Shown in pieces: positions 38,213-51,149 of a DNA stretch of 64,000 nt. Source of the stretch: Sycobia sp. Sy_11 (Eukaryota > Arthropoda > Insecta > Hymenoptera > Epichrysomallidae); the NCBI GenBank assembly GCA_018907035.1, contig JACCIC010000004.1, positions 6,439,001 through 6,503,000 of the forward strand, written 5' to 3'. Position 1 is the stretch's first letter; each line of letters starts with the position of its first letter. A program made the translations under genes and the position numbers. The notes under the pieces were generated by a model, which saw nothing but the letters and a program-made list of their open reading frames with translations, made no database searches and was not told the origin of the DNA.

Positions 38213-41200
38213 TCTGTACAACGTTTAATCGCGCGTATATACGTCCCCGATACTCCCGAATCGTTCACTGGTACTGCACGGACCTGTGCAATCGAGAAGT
38301 CGAAGTTTACGTCGACCGCCGCCCCACCACGGCACCGAGTCCACGATGTCGCGTCGTATGAACAACGCGGGGAGATAAGATATAGATAACGGATTAGTGA
38401 GGGGGTCGCGTGTAAAGGCTTCCTACGTATCGTGAAATTTATCGCTTCGTAATTCACAGCTCGCTTTTGTCTATACTCCATAACAGGTATTACAATTATG
38501 CGTACGATTGCGTCTTTCGCGTCTATTATTATGATGATTTTGCTTGACCACAGGCATCCAGTTTTAATTATTTCATAACGTACTTTTTACCAGCACATAT
38601 GTGATCCTAGTGGAATTCCGTTTTACGTAGACGTGTAACGATGCTGAATTCATTTAATTAATTAAATATTCGGAATTTGACATCAATTATTTATTCGCTT
38701 GAATGTTCGATTGTTCGATTCGTGTATTACATTTCACTATTTGACTTTGTTGATCAATAGCCAATAAGTATGATTTAATTATATGTATTCGTTTAATATA
38801 AATTTATAATGAATATAAATTCGCTTAATGATGGAGCAGGGGTTATACCATTGCAGCTGTCAATTTTTCATTAAATTACAACATTGATACGATAATTACG
38901 TCAGAGAAATATTTTGTAGTAATATTGCTATCACGTTGGTTGAATTCACGTACACAAATGAATAAATGTGTTCCCTATTAGTTGATCTAACAACATCGTA
39001 CGGCTGTACATCTACTTAATAATATTTTATAGTGCGCCATACTTTTTGAAAGACTGCCTTGCCAAACTTTTTCAGAACTAGTATTTTTTCTCTATTTCGT
39101 ATTTTTCATACAGTACATTTAATGCACGATTCTGAAAAAATCTATCAGAGCTTGGAAAGTTTACCTATATAACAAGAAATTGTCATCGCGTTTCCAATTA
39201 CTTTATGACTATAAATACAGTTGACGTAACTGTGATTCTCCATCAGAGACCGTGTGAAAAGCGCAATTTTAAAACAATTCATATAATTGTCATAATCGTT
39301 ATATCAATGATAATGATCCTGCTGAATAATAAATGAAATTTCTTGTAATTATAACCATAATACTATAGATACTTAGATAATTTTTATACTAAGACCTAAC
39401 GTTCATGAATTTTCTATCAACCGATATGTACTGCGAAGGATGTTCTGCATGTGATTTTACTAGATCGTGAATTTTCTCTGAAATTTTTGTTTGCTCTACA
39501 AATTTATATATTTAAATCATTTTTCTTCATATTGAAATATTTATATAACTTTGACATAGTTAAATTCTTTTACGCTGTTCTGACCTTGTGGGACCTTCGC
39601 GATCTAAACTATAATTCAACACTACTGAATAAGTAAATAATTTTTTTCTATCCCCTCGTCTCTCAATCGTGTTTTCTTATTTAGCCTACCTGATCATCCT
39701 AAACTAATTAATAGTACAATATGCATTTGGTGCTTCTGATTTAACTCTGGAGCCTTCCAACCACATATTGTTTAGTTGATTCGAAAGTTTATTGTAGCGA
39801 ATGAGTAGAGTTAGCTCAATCGTGTATTATCATTATTAACACACCCGAAGAGTTTTCACACAGGAAATATCGAGATTGCCTATTATTGCGATCAGAGAGT
39901 TAATTTCAATACTATTGTGTGTCCTATTATTTGTATATTCCCTACTTTCCACCTTAATTTTTAAACTTAACCTCAGAACGTCTGCAGCCCACGAAACATC
40001 AACAGCTCGTGCACAGAACAACGCAAATAATTTGATAAATAGATGCAAATGTATTTAGAGAGAAAACTAAATTTTATTTATTGTAAATATTTGCGATCAT
40101 TAAATAATTAACTAAATAACTAACTAAATAAAATATATATATATAAATCTTGCGTAGTGATATTTAATTATAGGCATTTAGCATGTAGGCTTCGTATCGA
40201 TAAGTTTTTCCGTGGTTTCCTATCCCTTGTTTTCCATACACTCACAAAGGCAGTTAACAGCCAGCAGAGATCAAATGGCTTCCAGCTTTTTTCTGCCAAT
40301 ATTTCGATTGAATTTACTTCGCTATCCACACCTTTTCCGTTGTTTTTCATTTTTTTCTTTTTGTTCGTAACTTCCAACATATAATTGTATTATATAAACA
40401 TACCCTTCAATGGAGTTCACTTCATTAAATTGTACTCTAAGTTCTATTCTATTATTATTAATTGAAAAATTAAATTCATTATTTGCCTAAACATTAAAAG
40501 ATTATTTATATTTACATAAATACATATGAAATTCTTCATACAAATTAATCTTAATCTTATCTCTGTAGCAACAAAATAGAAAATTTAATAATGATTCTAT
40601 AAATAAATCTCAACAAGCTGATTGTTACGTATTTACTAGTTACTAATATACTAGTTGAAAATTTTTGGCACCTCTCTTAAAAATCTAGAATTTTTTCTGG
40701 TATGTCCTGCAGTTTTCAAAAAATACCGACCACCTTTAAATTACACAATAAAAAATAACAATTGAAATATGCAATAATTATTAGATATCAAAACCTATCT
40801 ATTCTAGAATAAGTAAACGTTATTGGCAAAATTTTGAGTGGTTAAGGACCAAAAAATTTTGAAAGTTTCAATCCTGATGATTTGAAGCTACAGTAGAAAG
40901 TACGTACAAAATCGCATTCTATGACAGTAGAACTCCAATGACACCAATGGATGAAAGAAGTTCAAATTTGATGATGTTATCGTTAAATACATTTGTTATG
41001 GTACACACGGAGAGAATTGAATTTCAACATTTAGAAAACGTTTTGTAAAAATATTATTAATTTTTTAGTTAATTATTAATTAATTTATGATTATTTTTTC
41101 TCCACTTGCTTAAGTATACTTTCTCTGCTTATGCCAAAATAAATATATTGAAATAAAAAGAACAACATCTACAAAATTGAGCTGACTTCTCGCATTGGTT

Positions 41201-42049
41201 CCTACGATCAATGAATTTCGATTTTGTACGTATTTTCTCTTAATCATGTAGATTTCAATAGGCTTTAAATCGCTCCAATTCTCAACAATAATAATTTCTA
41301 TAATATTTCTAACATACAACAAATTCTTTTCTTTCACCTCGTAATTGAAAGACGATGTCAATATAGCCGTGCGTTCACATTTATTCGCCGCTTTCCTTGT
41401 CCTACCGCCGAAGGCTCGAATTGATATTCGACTCGCGAGCCGGAAATCCAGTGGCTGGTCAATTTCGGATCTCGCGCAAAGATGCCGGCGAGATATCGAG
41501 CCGATATCCGAGAAACGTTCCCCCCCCTCTCTCCCTCACAATAAACGCGCTTATAAACAGCGATTTCACGTACCGTTCGACATAACTTTGCGCCGGCCGC
41601 CCGTTTACTTTCTCATTTCCCGCCCGAGGAAGTAAAAATAACGCTTGCGCCCGCATATATAATGGGGATTATTTTGGGGGATCCGAGTGTCGCGCATGAA
41701 AGTATCGAGTCTTGCATGAATTTCTTACTTTATGGTCATTTAAGCTCGGGTGATATCTGCGCTGCGTGGAGACTTTTCTTCTAGAAAAGCGGCACGACAC
41801 GTTAATTGTGAAACATCCATCCCTCGTGTGTAAATACGAAGGAAACTACCAAATGTCGCGCACGTTAAAATAATGCAACGCATGTAATAAAATCTTATAT
41901 TACTTTTAATGTAAAGTTAATAATTGTTTCTCTCTTTTCAGCTGTTCGGAGGATAAAAATATCGATAACATTATAGACTGCTGAAAAGTTCGAGTTCAAA
42001 TTCGAAATCCCTATCGGATTTTACAAACGCTTGCATTCTCAATCCGGCC

Positions 42050-42830
42050 GATTCGATCATTCACAAATTTTTTTGCGCAAACGATTATTACAACTGGATA
42101 AACGCTCCACGATCGAATCAACAGCGCCACTTCGCGCCGATCCTTCGTGAAACTGAACTCTCTCGATTCGGGGATCGCGAGCGGCCCGCGCGTTTATAGA
42201 AGAAAAAAGCAGCCAAGGATTTAATATTTCAAAAAATCTGTTGCGAGTTCTTCCCCTCCCCCCTCCACCAAACCCTCTCCGTTCGGAACGGCAAACACAT
42301 TCGTCGAGGAGTCTCGCCGGTGTCGCTCGCTGCGAAGCTCTGGAGGACGAACAGGGTGCAAGGCAAACGGAAGGGGGAGAGGAGGAGGAGCCGTGGGGGA
42401 CTACGCGAGAGCACTCGAATCGCTCGGCTCTTACAAAGCTCGGCCGCAATAACGCCGGGCGGGGGAGGGGGAGGATCGGTGACTCCGAAGGATGGTTGAG
42501 TTCCTCCAACCCCCTCCTAGCCCCCGGGATACTCTGGATTAAAAAAAGATCCCGCTATGCTCCCGCATTATTGTAGCTGCTTATTGCGTGTTCGCGGGGT
42601 CGTTGAACGAAGCGCGGGTAGGAGAGGAGGATGGAGGGGTGGGAGAGACAATTAGAATTTGGCCCGTTGATTGCGGGCGCACGGTTTGCTGCCAGGAACG
42701 GCTGGTCGGCGGAACGTGACGCTGTATATTATTTTTTTTTTTGGTTTTAGAGCCGGCGCACGCTTGCCGGTGAACGGACAGACGAAGGGTCAGAAATGGC
42801 TTGGAAAAGCGAGGTCTGCCAGGGAGGTTT
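42050..42830. other. CpG- and G-rich patch
   Basis: This is one of the longest GC-rich segments in the window, with polypurine runs such as GGAAGGGGGAGAGGAGGAGG near 42370. Frames of 60-150 codons are open on both strands but look like low-complexity Arg/Pro/Ser. No gene is called. Confidence 0.35.
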
Positions 42831-43002
42831 TTCGTTCTTTTTTCTTTGTGTTTCTTTTTTTTAAAGATTGTTCATTTTCAAAAATGTGAAACTTAAATCT
42901 TAAATTCGACGATTCGATGTATGGCGAGTAGAATCAAAAAGATTTTAAAAAATTGCATGCTTATTGGACGATTTTCATGTGTTTGACGGTAACTGACCCT
43001 TT

Positions 43003-43555
43003 TAATAAATACTTCTATTGGTCTTAAGTCCAATTAAATAAATTAAAATTCATACATAGTAGTATGAATATATATTTATATCAATATTAGTACATATCAA
43101 TATATAATTAATTGAAAATTATAACGACAGTCAGACTGTCCTTGTTAAAAATTAACCCCGTAGATTAATCTGAAATAAAAATGTATTAGCTGAAAAAAAT
43201 TCTTTATTAGTAAAGCGCAATCTTACTATCCCCACCACCTTTGCTCAATTGAAGATCTGCTGTAGTTGTTCAACGTTTCGAGCTCGCTACGACTCCTCAT
43301 CAGGGACGAAACTAAAGGTGGTGGGGACAGTCAGATTCAACTTTACTAATAAAGAATTTTTTTTCAGCTAATATATTTTTATTTCAGATTAGTCTACGGA
43401 GGTGATTTTAAAAAAGGACAGTCTGACTGTCGTTATAATTTTTCATTAATTGTATATTGATATGTATTAGTATTGATATAAATATATATTGATATTATTA
43501 TGTATTAATTTTAACTTATTTAATAGGACTGTAAGACCAAAAGAAATATTTATTC
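43003..43555. repeat. Palindromic foldback element, full-length copy (about 550 bp)
   Basis: This is a long imperfect inverted repeat. The left arm from 43003 (AATAAATACTTCTATTGGTC) matches the reverse complement of the right arm ending at 43555. The arms correspond through ATATATTTATATCAATA, ATAACGACAGTCAGACTGTC, AATCTGAAATAAAAAT, TTAGCTGAAAAAAATTCTTT and CCCCACCACCTTT up to the centre near 43240-43320. The arms differ only by scattered substitutions and small indels. Each arm holds a 15-base near-palindrome, GACAGTCAGACTGTC. The spacer carries a CTGATGA...GAAA motif on the minus strand. No ORF was seen, so it would be non-autonomous. Confidence 0.85.
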
Positions 43556-45529
43556 ATTTATCTGAATACAGTCGACACAAGCACAATCAAAGTAACTACC
43601 CCTTTTGGTGCAAAAATTTGTAGAATTAAAATTTTGGCCGAATATACTCTTGAATGATTAATTTAAATTTTCTCGGACCTATTCTTAATTTTACGCAAAA
43701 CTTTGTTTCACTAGAAAAATTAGAATTTTTTTTCTTAAAAGGTATGAAAAGAATGATACATTATCTATTATTATTACACTATATACACAAACCTCAATGA
43801 GAATTAAAAAATCTTATGATTTAGGATATATATTCATAGAAAAAATTAATGCAAAAGAATAATAGAAATTAAATGAAATAGTACGGACGTTGTAGCCAAA
43901 ATCTAATAAAGATGGCAGAATTCTTTTTACACGCATTAATTGTCTTCTAAGAATATACGTCCATATCCTAAATCAGAAGGGTTTTTAATATTTATTAAGC
44001 ATTCAATTTGAAAAATGACAAAAAATTCATGAAATTCTTTTTAGTTATATAAAATATTATCGATATAATTTTATTGATTTATTTACACGTTAATCGAAAG
44101 AAATAAAAATTTAGTGGCACTATAACCCATATAAGGTAATCGATATTTTCCTAATTCAGTTTTAGAAAGTAAGAGTAAAAAAAAATTAGAAAATATATAG
44201 AACTACATTCCTTGTGTGCTCTTTTATTGTATCCACCGGAGTCTAACTCGGAATAATTGCTTTCTTCGCAGAACTCGTTAGCTGCCATGTAATTATTTCA
44301 CGCATCGAGAGTTCTCCAAATAAAATGTCTTTTTCTTGCTCAGTGGCAAACCTTGATCCACTAGAATTTCGCCTTAAAATGTGCAGTAAGTGTACAGTAG
44401 AGTTTTGGTAAATACCATACTTTTATTCGAATAATAATATTTATAGCACTAAACTTTAATAGAGACGATCTCTGAACGTGGCATTTTAATAAAATAACAT
44501 TATTTGTTCTCTAAACATTTAAACGACCACGTAAATTACGCTTAACTACTTCTCGATCTAACGATCATCGCTGACCTTGCGATTAACTTTATACGCAATG
44601 CTATTTTAATCCTTATCTTTTCTCCTTTGACATGTAATAATAACGTAGATTAGTAGCTACTGCGCAGTCGTCGCACCAGTATGTTAATCGCCTCTTTGTC
44701 CTTATGCCCAGGGGCTACGCCAAAGAGGCTTTGCGCAGAATTTTTTCTGTCTAATAATTATACGCTCTCGGCATATTGTTCCTTTCATGTAATGAAAAGA
44801 TTGCTTTTCCTAAAGAAACAAAAAAAAACAAAAAAACACCAGTTCTATCGGGATGATTTGCAGCAATGGATTGTTTTTATAATTTCATGCATTTTTCACG
44901 TACTATATTCTTACAAAAATAGCACGAATAACTTAATAATAATTCTTATAATTATTCTTTCATTAGTCCAATTACTGTCGCGTCGAATATATCGTCATTT
45001 TTTTCAGAAATTCGACTCTTCATAATTAAATCAATTCTTGGCAAATACCTTGAATCAGTTATGGCAAAGCCTATTTCGCTGCCATCATATTTTCATACCT
45101 AAAATTGTCGTTCATATGCTGATGTACGTTTTCTTTGTCTTCAAATCCTAGCGAAGGGTTGAATCTTCTATTTTCGAATGAGCCAATCATAGAGCGTGTA
45201 AATATTTCATAGATCATCCATAATTATTGATCGTCAATAAGAATCGAGAATTTTCGGTAATTGATTATAAGCAAAAGCCATAATCTTTCGTTTAAAAAAA
45301 TTACGAAACTATATTTCTTAGCGATTTCTCGCCTTTCCCTATATCGAACAGACATTTTCACTCTTTCGAAAACGAACGTTAAACAGACCCCTTGGATCAA
45401 TCGCATCGCGGCGATCCGACGAGCATAATTATATACCCTAATTAGTACAAACAATCCTCGAGCTTCTTATGCTTGTATAAGCACTCGGAGGTTGTGTAAG
45501 AGAGAAAAAGAGAGACTGCAAAAGAAATA

Positions 45530-45900
45530 GAGAGATTGGGTGGCGGTGGTGGAAAGGGGGGGGGGTAAGGAGAGAGCAAGTGGCGGGACGGTCTGGGAGA
45601 GATTTAAGATTGTTACTATGGCGACTGTTGGCAGTAAGCCAGCAGAGAGCTCGGATAATCCGTGTCGAGAGACGGAGGGTGGGGGGGGGGGAAACGACGA
45701 CGGCAGCAGCAGCAGCAGCAGCAGCCAGGAGACCCGCCGTGGTAGGCGGCGTCGCGTCGCGTTCTCTTCCCCTCCGAACTGCCCTGATTTTACGCGCGAA
45801 AGAGACCTTCACCCGATTATAATTTACCCGCCGCGCTGTCTTTACTCGCGGGGGCTGGTAGGGCCGTCGCGAAAGATCGTCGCGTAATACTGTCGAGGAG
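45530..45900. other. GC-rich low-complexity patch
   Basis: Contains G-runs, (GCA)n and CGCCGTGGTAGGCGGCGTCG. Overlapping frames on both strands reflect the repeats. No gene is recognised. Confidence 0.3.
45681..45725. repeat. G-run and (GCA)n tract
   Basis: A run of 11 G at about 45681-45691, then about seven GCA units at 45703-45725, within a GC-rich patch. It could read as poly-Gln, poly-Ser or poly-Ala depending on frame, but no gene was recognised around it. Confidence 0.9.
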
Positions 45901-45908
45901 ATGTTTAT

Positions 45909-45911
<3 letters not shown>

Positions 45912-45963
<52 letters not shown>
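45912..45963. repeat. (TA)n microsatellite
   Basis: TA run of about 50 bases, directly after the GC-rich patch 45540-45900. Confidence 0.97.
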
Positions 45964-45965
<2 letters not shown>

Positions 45966-46564
45966 AGCTCTGAATATGCCCCAAAATCCCGCTGTCCTTT
46001 CCTTTACGGAAACGGGGGTTCTGTTCAGGAGAAGTAACTGTTTAAGTTAGAAAAGCGTGGCACATTATATGAGGTGTCAATGAACAAATTTGTAATACTT
46101 TAGATTTTTCATGATTTTATTAAAAGTCCCGTTTAAATCTTAAAATAATAAGCTATATTTCGTTTAACGAATAATTAAATAAAAAATAATTAAAAATTAC
46201 TCATTGCCAGCTGCAGACCGAAATGAGTAAAACAGTTATTTCTCAGACTATTTAAAATTGGTTTTTCATTATATCTTTCTTTTAAAAAAAATTTTGTTTC
46301 TCACATACTACTTATGAAGTAAAAGTCTTTGGTTCAGTCACCTGGACATCGGAAATATTTGTTAGTTTAGATTAGAAGAGTCTACATTAAGTACAATTTT
46401 AATTAATAAATGAAGTTCTATATAGGGCGGTAAAAGGCATATATTTTAGAGAGGGACATTAGAAATAATTCTTCGAAATAGGAGGAGTCAAATACATTCC
46501 GGGAATTATGAATAATAAAAATAGTTGTTCTCGATTTATTTAATTTTGTTACTAGAAATTTATT

Positions 46565-46925
46565 TCAACCCCTGAAGATAAACTAAGTGCTTAGAAATGT
46601 TGGACGCAACAGATGTATCAACTCAGTAATGGTGATGGAACAGTCAGATTTACTAATAAATAGTATATTAATTAATTTTTATTGTTGTTATTTTATTTTT
46701 AATTTACTTTTATAATTGATATACTATTGATATAATGTCGTCAGTAAATTACAATCTGACTGATTCCATCACCAAATTTCCATAACAATAATATATTGTA
46801 ATTTTTTTTAGTCAAAGAAAAAATAAAATAAAAATATAAAACAATAAAAATACCATTATTAACAAATTTTTTATTATAAGTTTTAGTAGTATTTTTTATT
46901 TCATATTCTACAGGGGTAATCGTAG
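46565..46925. repeat. Palindromic foldback family, rearranged copy
   Basis: Around 46629-46785 the segment GGTGATGGAACAGTCAGATT is followed 120 bp later by its reverse complement (AATCTGACTGATTCCATCACC). This is the same block as GGTGGTGGGGACAGTCAGATT in the 43 kb element. A CTGAAGA...GAAA core lies at 46572-46597 on the plus strand. CTACAGGGGTAATCG near 46910 resembles CTACGGAGGTGATTTT of the 43 kb right arm. The outer boundaries are approximate. Confidence 0.5.
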
Positions 46926-47153
46926 AAACTGCTCAACTATTAAAAAATATATAAAATTCTCTTGTATTTTCTTATTTTGTTGCGTAACTATATAAATAAC
47001 ATTTCTGAGCATCAGGAATCATTATTATCGCCATCTACATTTCGCGTACAGTGTTTCTAATATAGTCTTGCCTCTCTACAGTTTACAACTTAATCTTTTG
47101 CAAATATTTTTTGAATAATTTTATTGCGTAGACTTAATATTTGAAGCAATTTA

Positions 47154-47159
<6 letters not shown>

Positions 47160-47216
<57 letters not shown>
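47160..47216. repeat. (TA)n microsatellite
   Basis: TA run of 57 bases. Confidence 0.97.
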
Positions 47217-47220
<4 letters not shown>

Positions 47221-50200
47221 TATAATATATAAATTATACCAGTAAAGAGTGAGAAAAATTGCGCCAAAGGATCGCGCGCGTTCCCGAGATTTTTGAAATA
47301 TAACGCATCGCGCGTATAACTTTCAACGTTAATTTCGATTCACTGGTGATTCAATCGCGAGGAAGAGCAGATAAGCGGTGGGTCTTTATTTTATTGCTGA
47401 ACGAGTACATCGTACATGCGCGACGAAGTCTTTTGCCGAAAAAAGGGGATTGATATATGGCGCGATCGGGTACAGCGTAAATTTCATATTGAGTGACCAA
47501 TTGCTCGGTAAGAAAGAAAAATCATTAAAAGCCAGCGAAAGCTTGTGAGTGATTGATCGTGGATATTTAGGATAAGCTCGAATAATTTGGATGCGAACTA
47601 TGTACAAGTATACTTTGTAGTGAAAAAAAGACAGTAAACTACTAAAGATTTATTGTACAAAAGAAACACCGACAAGATGTTTAATTTTTATTTTGTTAGA
47701 AAATTTTGAGATATATATCATAAATCTTACCATCCTCATTACTTGTGGTAGCGTACGAATTTCTAAAAAAAGGGAAGATGCAATAAAATTTCTTAAGTAA
47801 ATGCGAAGCATTGCGTGAAAAAATTTTCATCTTCAGAGCCCAATCTTATATTTAGGATTTAGACGCACGATGTTTTAAGGAGTGAATGAACACAGCACGA
47901 GGTATATTACTTACGTTGCATGTCTGTCATTCTATAATCTATGGCGTTTTTGAATTTCCAATAAAAAGCACAATATTTTGTTCCCATAATCAATATCTAA
48001 TTTGAACAAATATATTCGATTTCGTATTTTACAAAATTTATTCGAAAAAGTATAAAATTAAAAGGACTGCTAAAAATCACAAATTATTAGGGACGAATAG
48101 TGTGAAATTGCGGAGATGAGACAAAATTTAGCAAAAATATAATAATAGACACAAATAATTCAAAACTGAGAAAAATAAAAACACAAAAACACTTGCGAGC
48201 ATCACCAACATAAGTTTATTGAAAATTATATTATTTTTGTTCTTCGTATTTTATATTTATGATAGAACTAAAACTTAATTATTTTTAGGCAATAAAATAC
48301 AGATTTATCTACTCCATACAGAAATAAAATACAACGGTAAATCAATTATTGCGATTATCTTTGCGTTTCTGCAATTTTCTAATAACAGCGTTGTCTTACA
48401 CGAAGATGTATATCCGTTAACTTTACTAGTAACGTAAACTTCCCCCCTCCCTCTGTCGATTCATTTCATTTTCGCTTCGATTTTCCGACTTTCTTGCGCT
48501 CCTTCTATGGCTCTCTACTTTTTTGTCCCGCACAATTAGAGCGAACTGGGTATCGCCGAAGCCGCATCAAGCATTAACGAGGAACCTGAATTAAGCTCGG
48601 TTCTCGCACTTTACTGTTCATTATTGACGCCTATTATCCGGTTCTTCTCTCTCGCTAGCATATATGTATATACAACGATGATCTGAGTTCAATAATTCTG
48701 CGGGACTCGATTTGTTTTGGAACAGAAATATGAAAATTTTAGCAAATAACCAATTAATCGATTAAGTAAATTTTACTCTTGGAATAAAAATCCCACCATG
48801 GGGAATTATCAATTTTTCATTACGTAAATTTTTGCACGAGAATATCGTTTAACCAATTTTAATCAAGGATTATCAGTAAATTTAATTTTTCGATCAGTAA
48901 AGGATAAAAGTCGATATGGCTGGTTTTGCGAAAAATCATAGCAAAGTTAAAAATAGAATACCTTAGTAAAGGGAAAAAAACTTGTTTCAACAGGCTGCTG
49001 TCTCAGCAGACTCCGATCTTGATTCGCTGAGTCTGGCAAATTTAACCTATTTGTTGGAAGGCCTAATAAATAGTAATCGAATATCTCCGCTGCATGCTGC
49101 ATTTAATATGTAGTGCTCGTATGGAGTTGAATTCATTTTTAAGATTAAAATTAATCGTTCAACAAAACATATCTGCGATATCGCCGATACAAATCGAAAC
49201 AAAAGAAAACTTTTCGTAGGGCGAAAGAATCCTCGAAGACGCGTAGTTAATCATTAAGTAATTATTATTATTATTATTTAATTATTCTGATAAAAGACAA
49301 TGTACGAAGTTACCAGGGCAATTAGCCTTTCAGTTATCTGTTTACAGATAGCCGGGATTTCGGTTGCACGTGGTTTACTACATTTTTGGTTATACGGTTT
49401 CGAATATAAAAATTTTTTAGCTTGCATTCGTCATGCGTTCTTAACAACGGATAATCTAGCTATGATTAACCTTTACTATAGAGTTGAAAGCTTAACTTTT
49501 AGAGGGCCAGAATGACGCCAATGGCGCATTTTTTAAAAATTCATTACATGTGTACTTTTATATGTTAAAAATTTTAGAGAATCCAAATTTATAGTCCAAC
49601 TTGACATATCACGTGACTCACTGTTTCTATTCTCAACATTAAAGTCATCAATTCTGATTTATAAAATAGTTCCATTAGAATTTATTTAGTTATTTCTGAT
49701 GAAATTTATTTAGTTCTGATGTAATTGTTATATATGCTGATCTACAAATTTGGAAGTTTGATGATGGCAACTGCCGTTAGATATTGACTACCCATTATTT
49801 CGATCTCTACAACTACAATAGCTAATACACGTACAAGTTCAATTGTGTTTTGTAGAAAATTCAAAAAAATTTTTTTTTAATAAATTTCCTACAGTACCAT
49901 CCCAGTCCGGCATGAGACCATATGGCGTCATGGATTGAGTTGCCAACATTTGGCCTTGGATTGGCTCTAACATAAGGACCTGAGAACACTTTTCTATAGA
50001 GATAAGAAATCAACTAATTTTTACAAATGTCGGTAATGTAAAGTTTAAAAATTCTCGAGTCGCTATAAAGGCAGTTTATTTTAATTTTAAAGCTGAATTA
50101 TGATTGGTGTGTTAAAGAAAAGAAATTGCCTTGGTGTTCTTGCTTTAGCCAGTATCCCATTCATATTCTTTTTCTCCTTAATAGACTAATTGTAAGAAAG

Positions 50201-50614
50201 GATTGGATTTTCTTTTCTAATCCTTTTGTCCAATAAATCGTCTACAAAATTGTATAGTCACGAAATATTAGAAAATAATTATGAACATATTTTTAATCCC
50301 TAACCAGTAAAATAATAATTATTTTGTCTAAGGTATGGATAGTGAATAAGAAAATAATAACTGTTGTCCAATTCTGTATGTTTTTGATTTTTAATGTCCC
50401 GTTCCACGATTGAACAAATCAGTCTTTCTAGGTTTATCAAATATTCTCTGTCTGTATTGTCAGTTTGTCTGCAATCGTTAATTTATCCCTGGACACCATC
50501 AAAACCAACAGTTAAGTTTTCAATTGCTTCGTTATAAGAAGCTTATATTTCTGCATAGAAGTAAGTTTAAAATTTTAAATTTTAAATGCTTCTTATGACT
50601 GTTTTAAACTAAAT

Positions 50615-51149
50615 TGACAAATATTTTTATTAGTCTTACAGTTTTTAGAAAATAACATTTAGTATAATGACACGTAGACTGCCCTTCTCTACGGTAACCC
50701 GTATAGAATTTCAAATGTAATAGTCATACAACTAAAAAATAATAATAAAAAATCAATATACTATTATTAAGTAATAGCCAATTGCCCCCATCAACCAATT
50801 TACCGAATTTATTTACCTGCTTCGTTCAATATTTCAACCGCTTGGGCTCCTCATCATGCACAAAATTAAAAATCCAATGATGAACCTATAAATACCCTTT
50901 ACCCCACCCCACTCAGACTTTAAAGACTCTCTCTCTCTCTTTCTCTCTCTCGCTGTCTCCTCTCTCTTCGTGCCTCTCGCCCTCTTTTATATTTACTTCC
51001 AAAAGTTTATAGATTAGATAAAATTAAAAAAAAATCCAAGATACAAGTAAATGTAAAAGGGAGTCTTAAAAGCATTAATGTTTTAAGTAAGCGGAATATA
51101 GTTTCATATTATTTTATATGGACTGTAAGACCGATAAGAATATGTGTCA
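50615..51149. repeat. Palindromic foldback element, diverged copy (about 535 bp)
   Basis: The ends are inverted repeats: 50615 onward (TGACAAATATTTTTATTAGT, then CTTACAGT) matches the reverse complement of 51149 leftward in 24 of 28 positions. The termini (AAATATT, GGTCTTACAGTCC) are those of the 43.0-43.6 kb copy, and the length is nearly the same. The interior carries the same type of core at 50832-50857 on the minus strand (ATGATGA, short hairpin, GAAA). A (CT)n stretch at 50926-50969 lies in the right arm. Arm similarity away from the ends is low, so this copy is older. Confidence 0.65.
50926..50969. repeat. (CT)n-rich tract
   Basis: Imperfect CT repeats inside the right arm of the foldback copy 50615-51149. 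Confidence 0.9.

Noticed and set aside
37925..38389. 154-codon plus-strand frame opposite the small ORF
   Set aside because: It overlaps the minus-strand ORF that shows the strong codon bias; it is a shadow with no domain.
42057..42576. Frames of 110-150 codons on both strands in GC-rich DNA
   Set aside because: CpG-rich DNA has few stop codons. The translations are low-complexity Arg/Pro/Ser/Gly and both strands are equally open.
49885..49980. Minus-strand frame MLEPIQGQMLATQSMTPYGL
   Set aside because: It is short, has no splice context that fits a neighbour, and resembles no family known to me.
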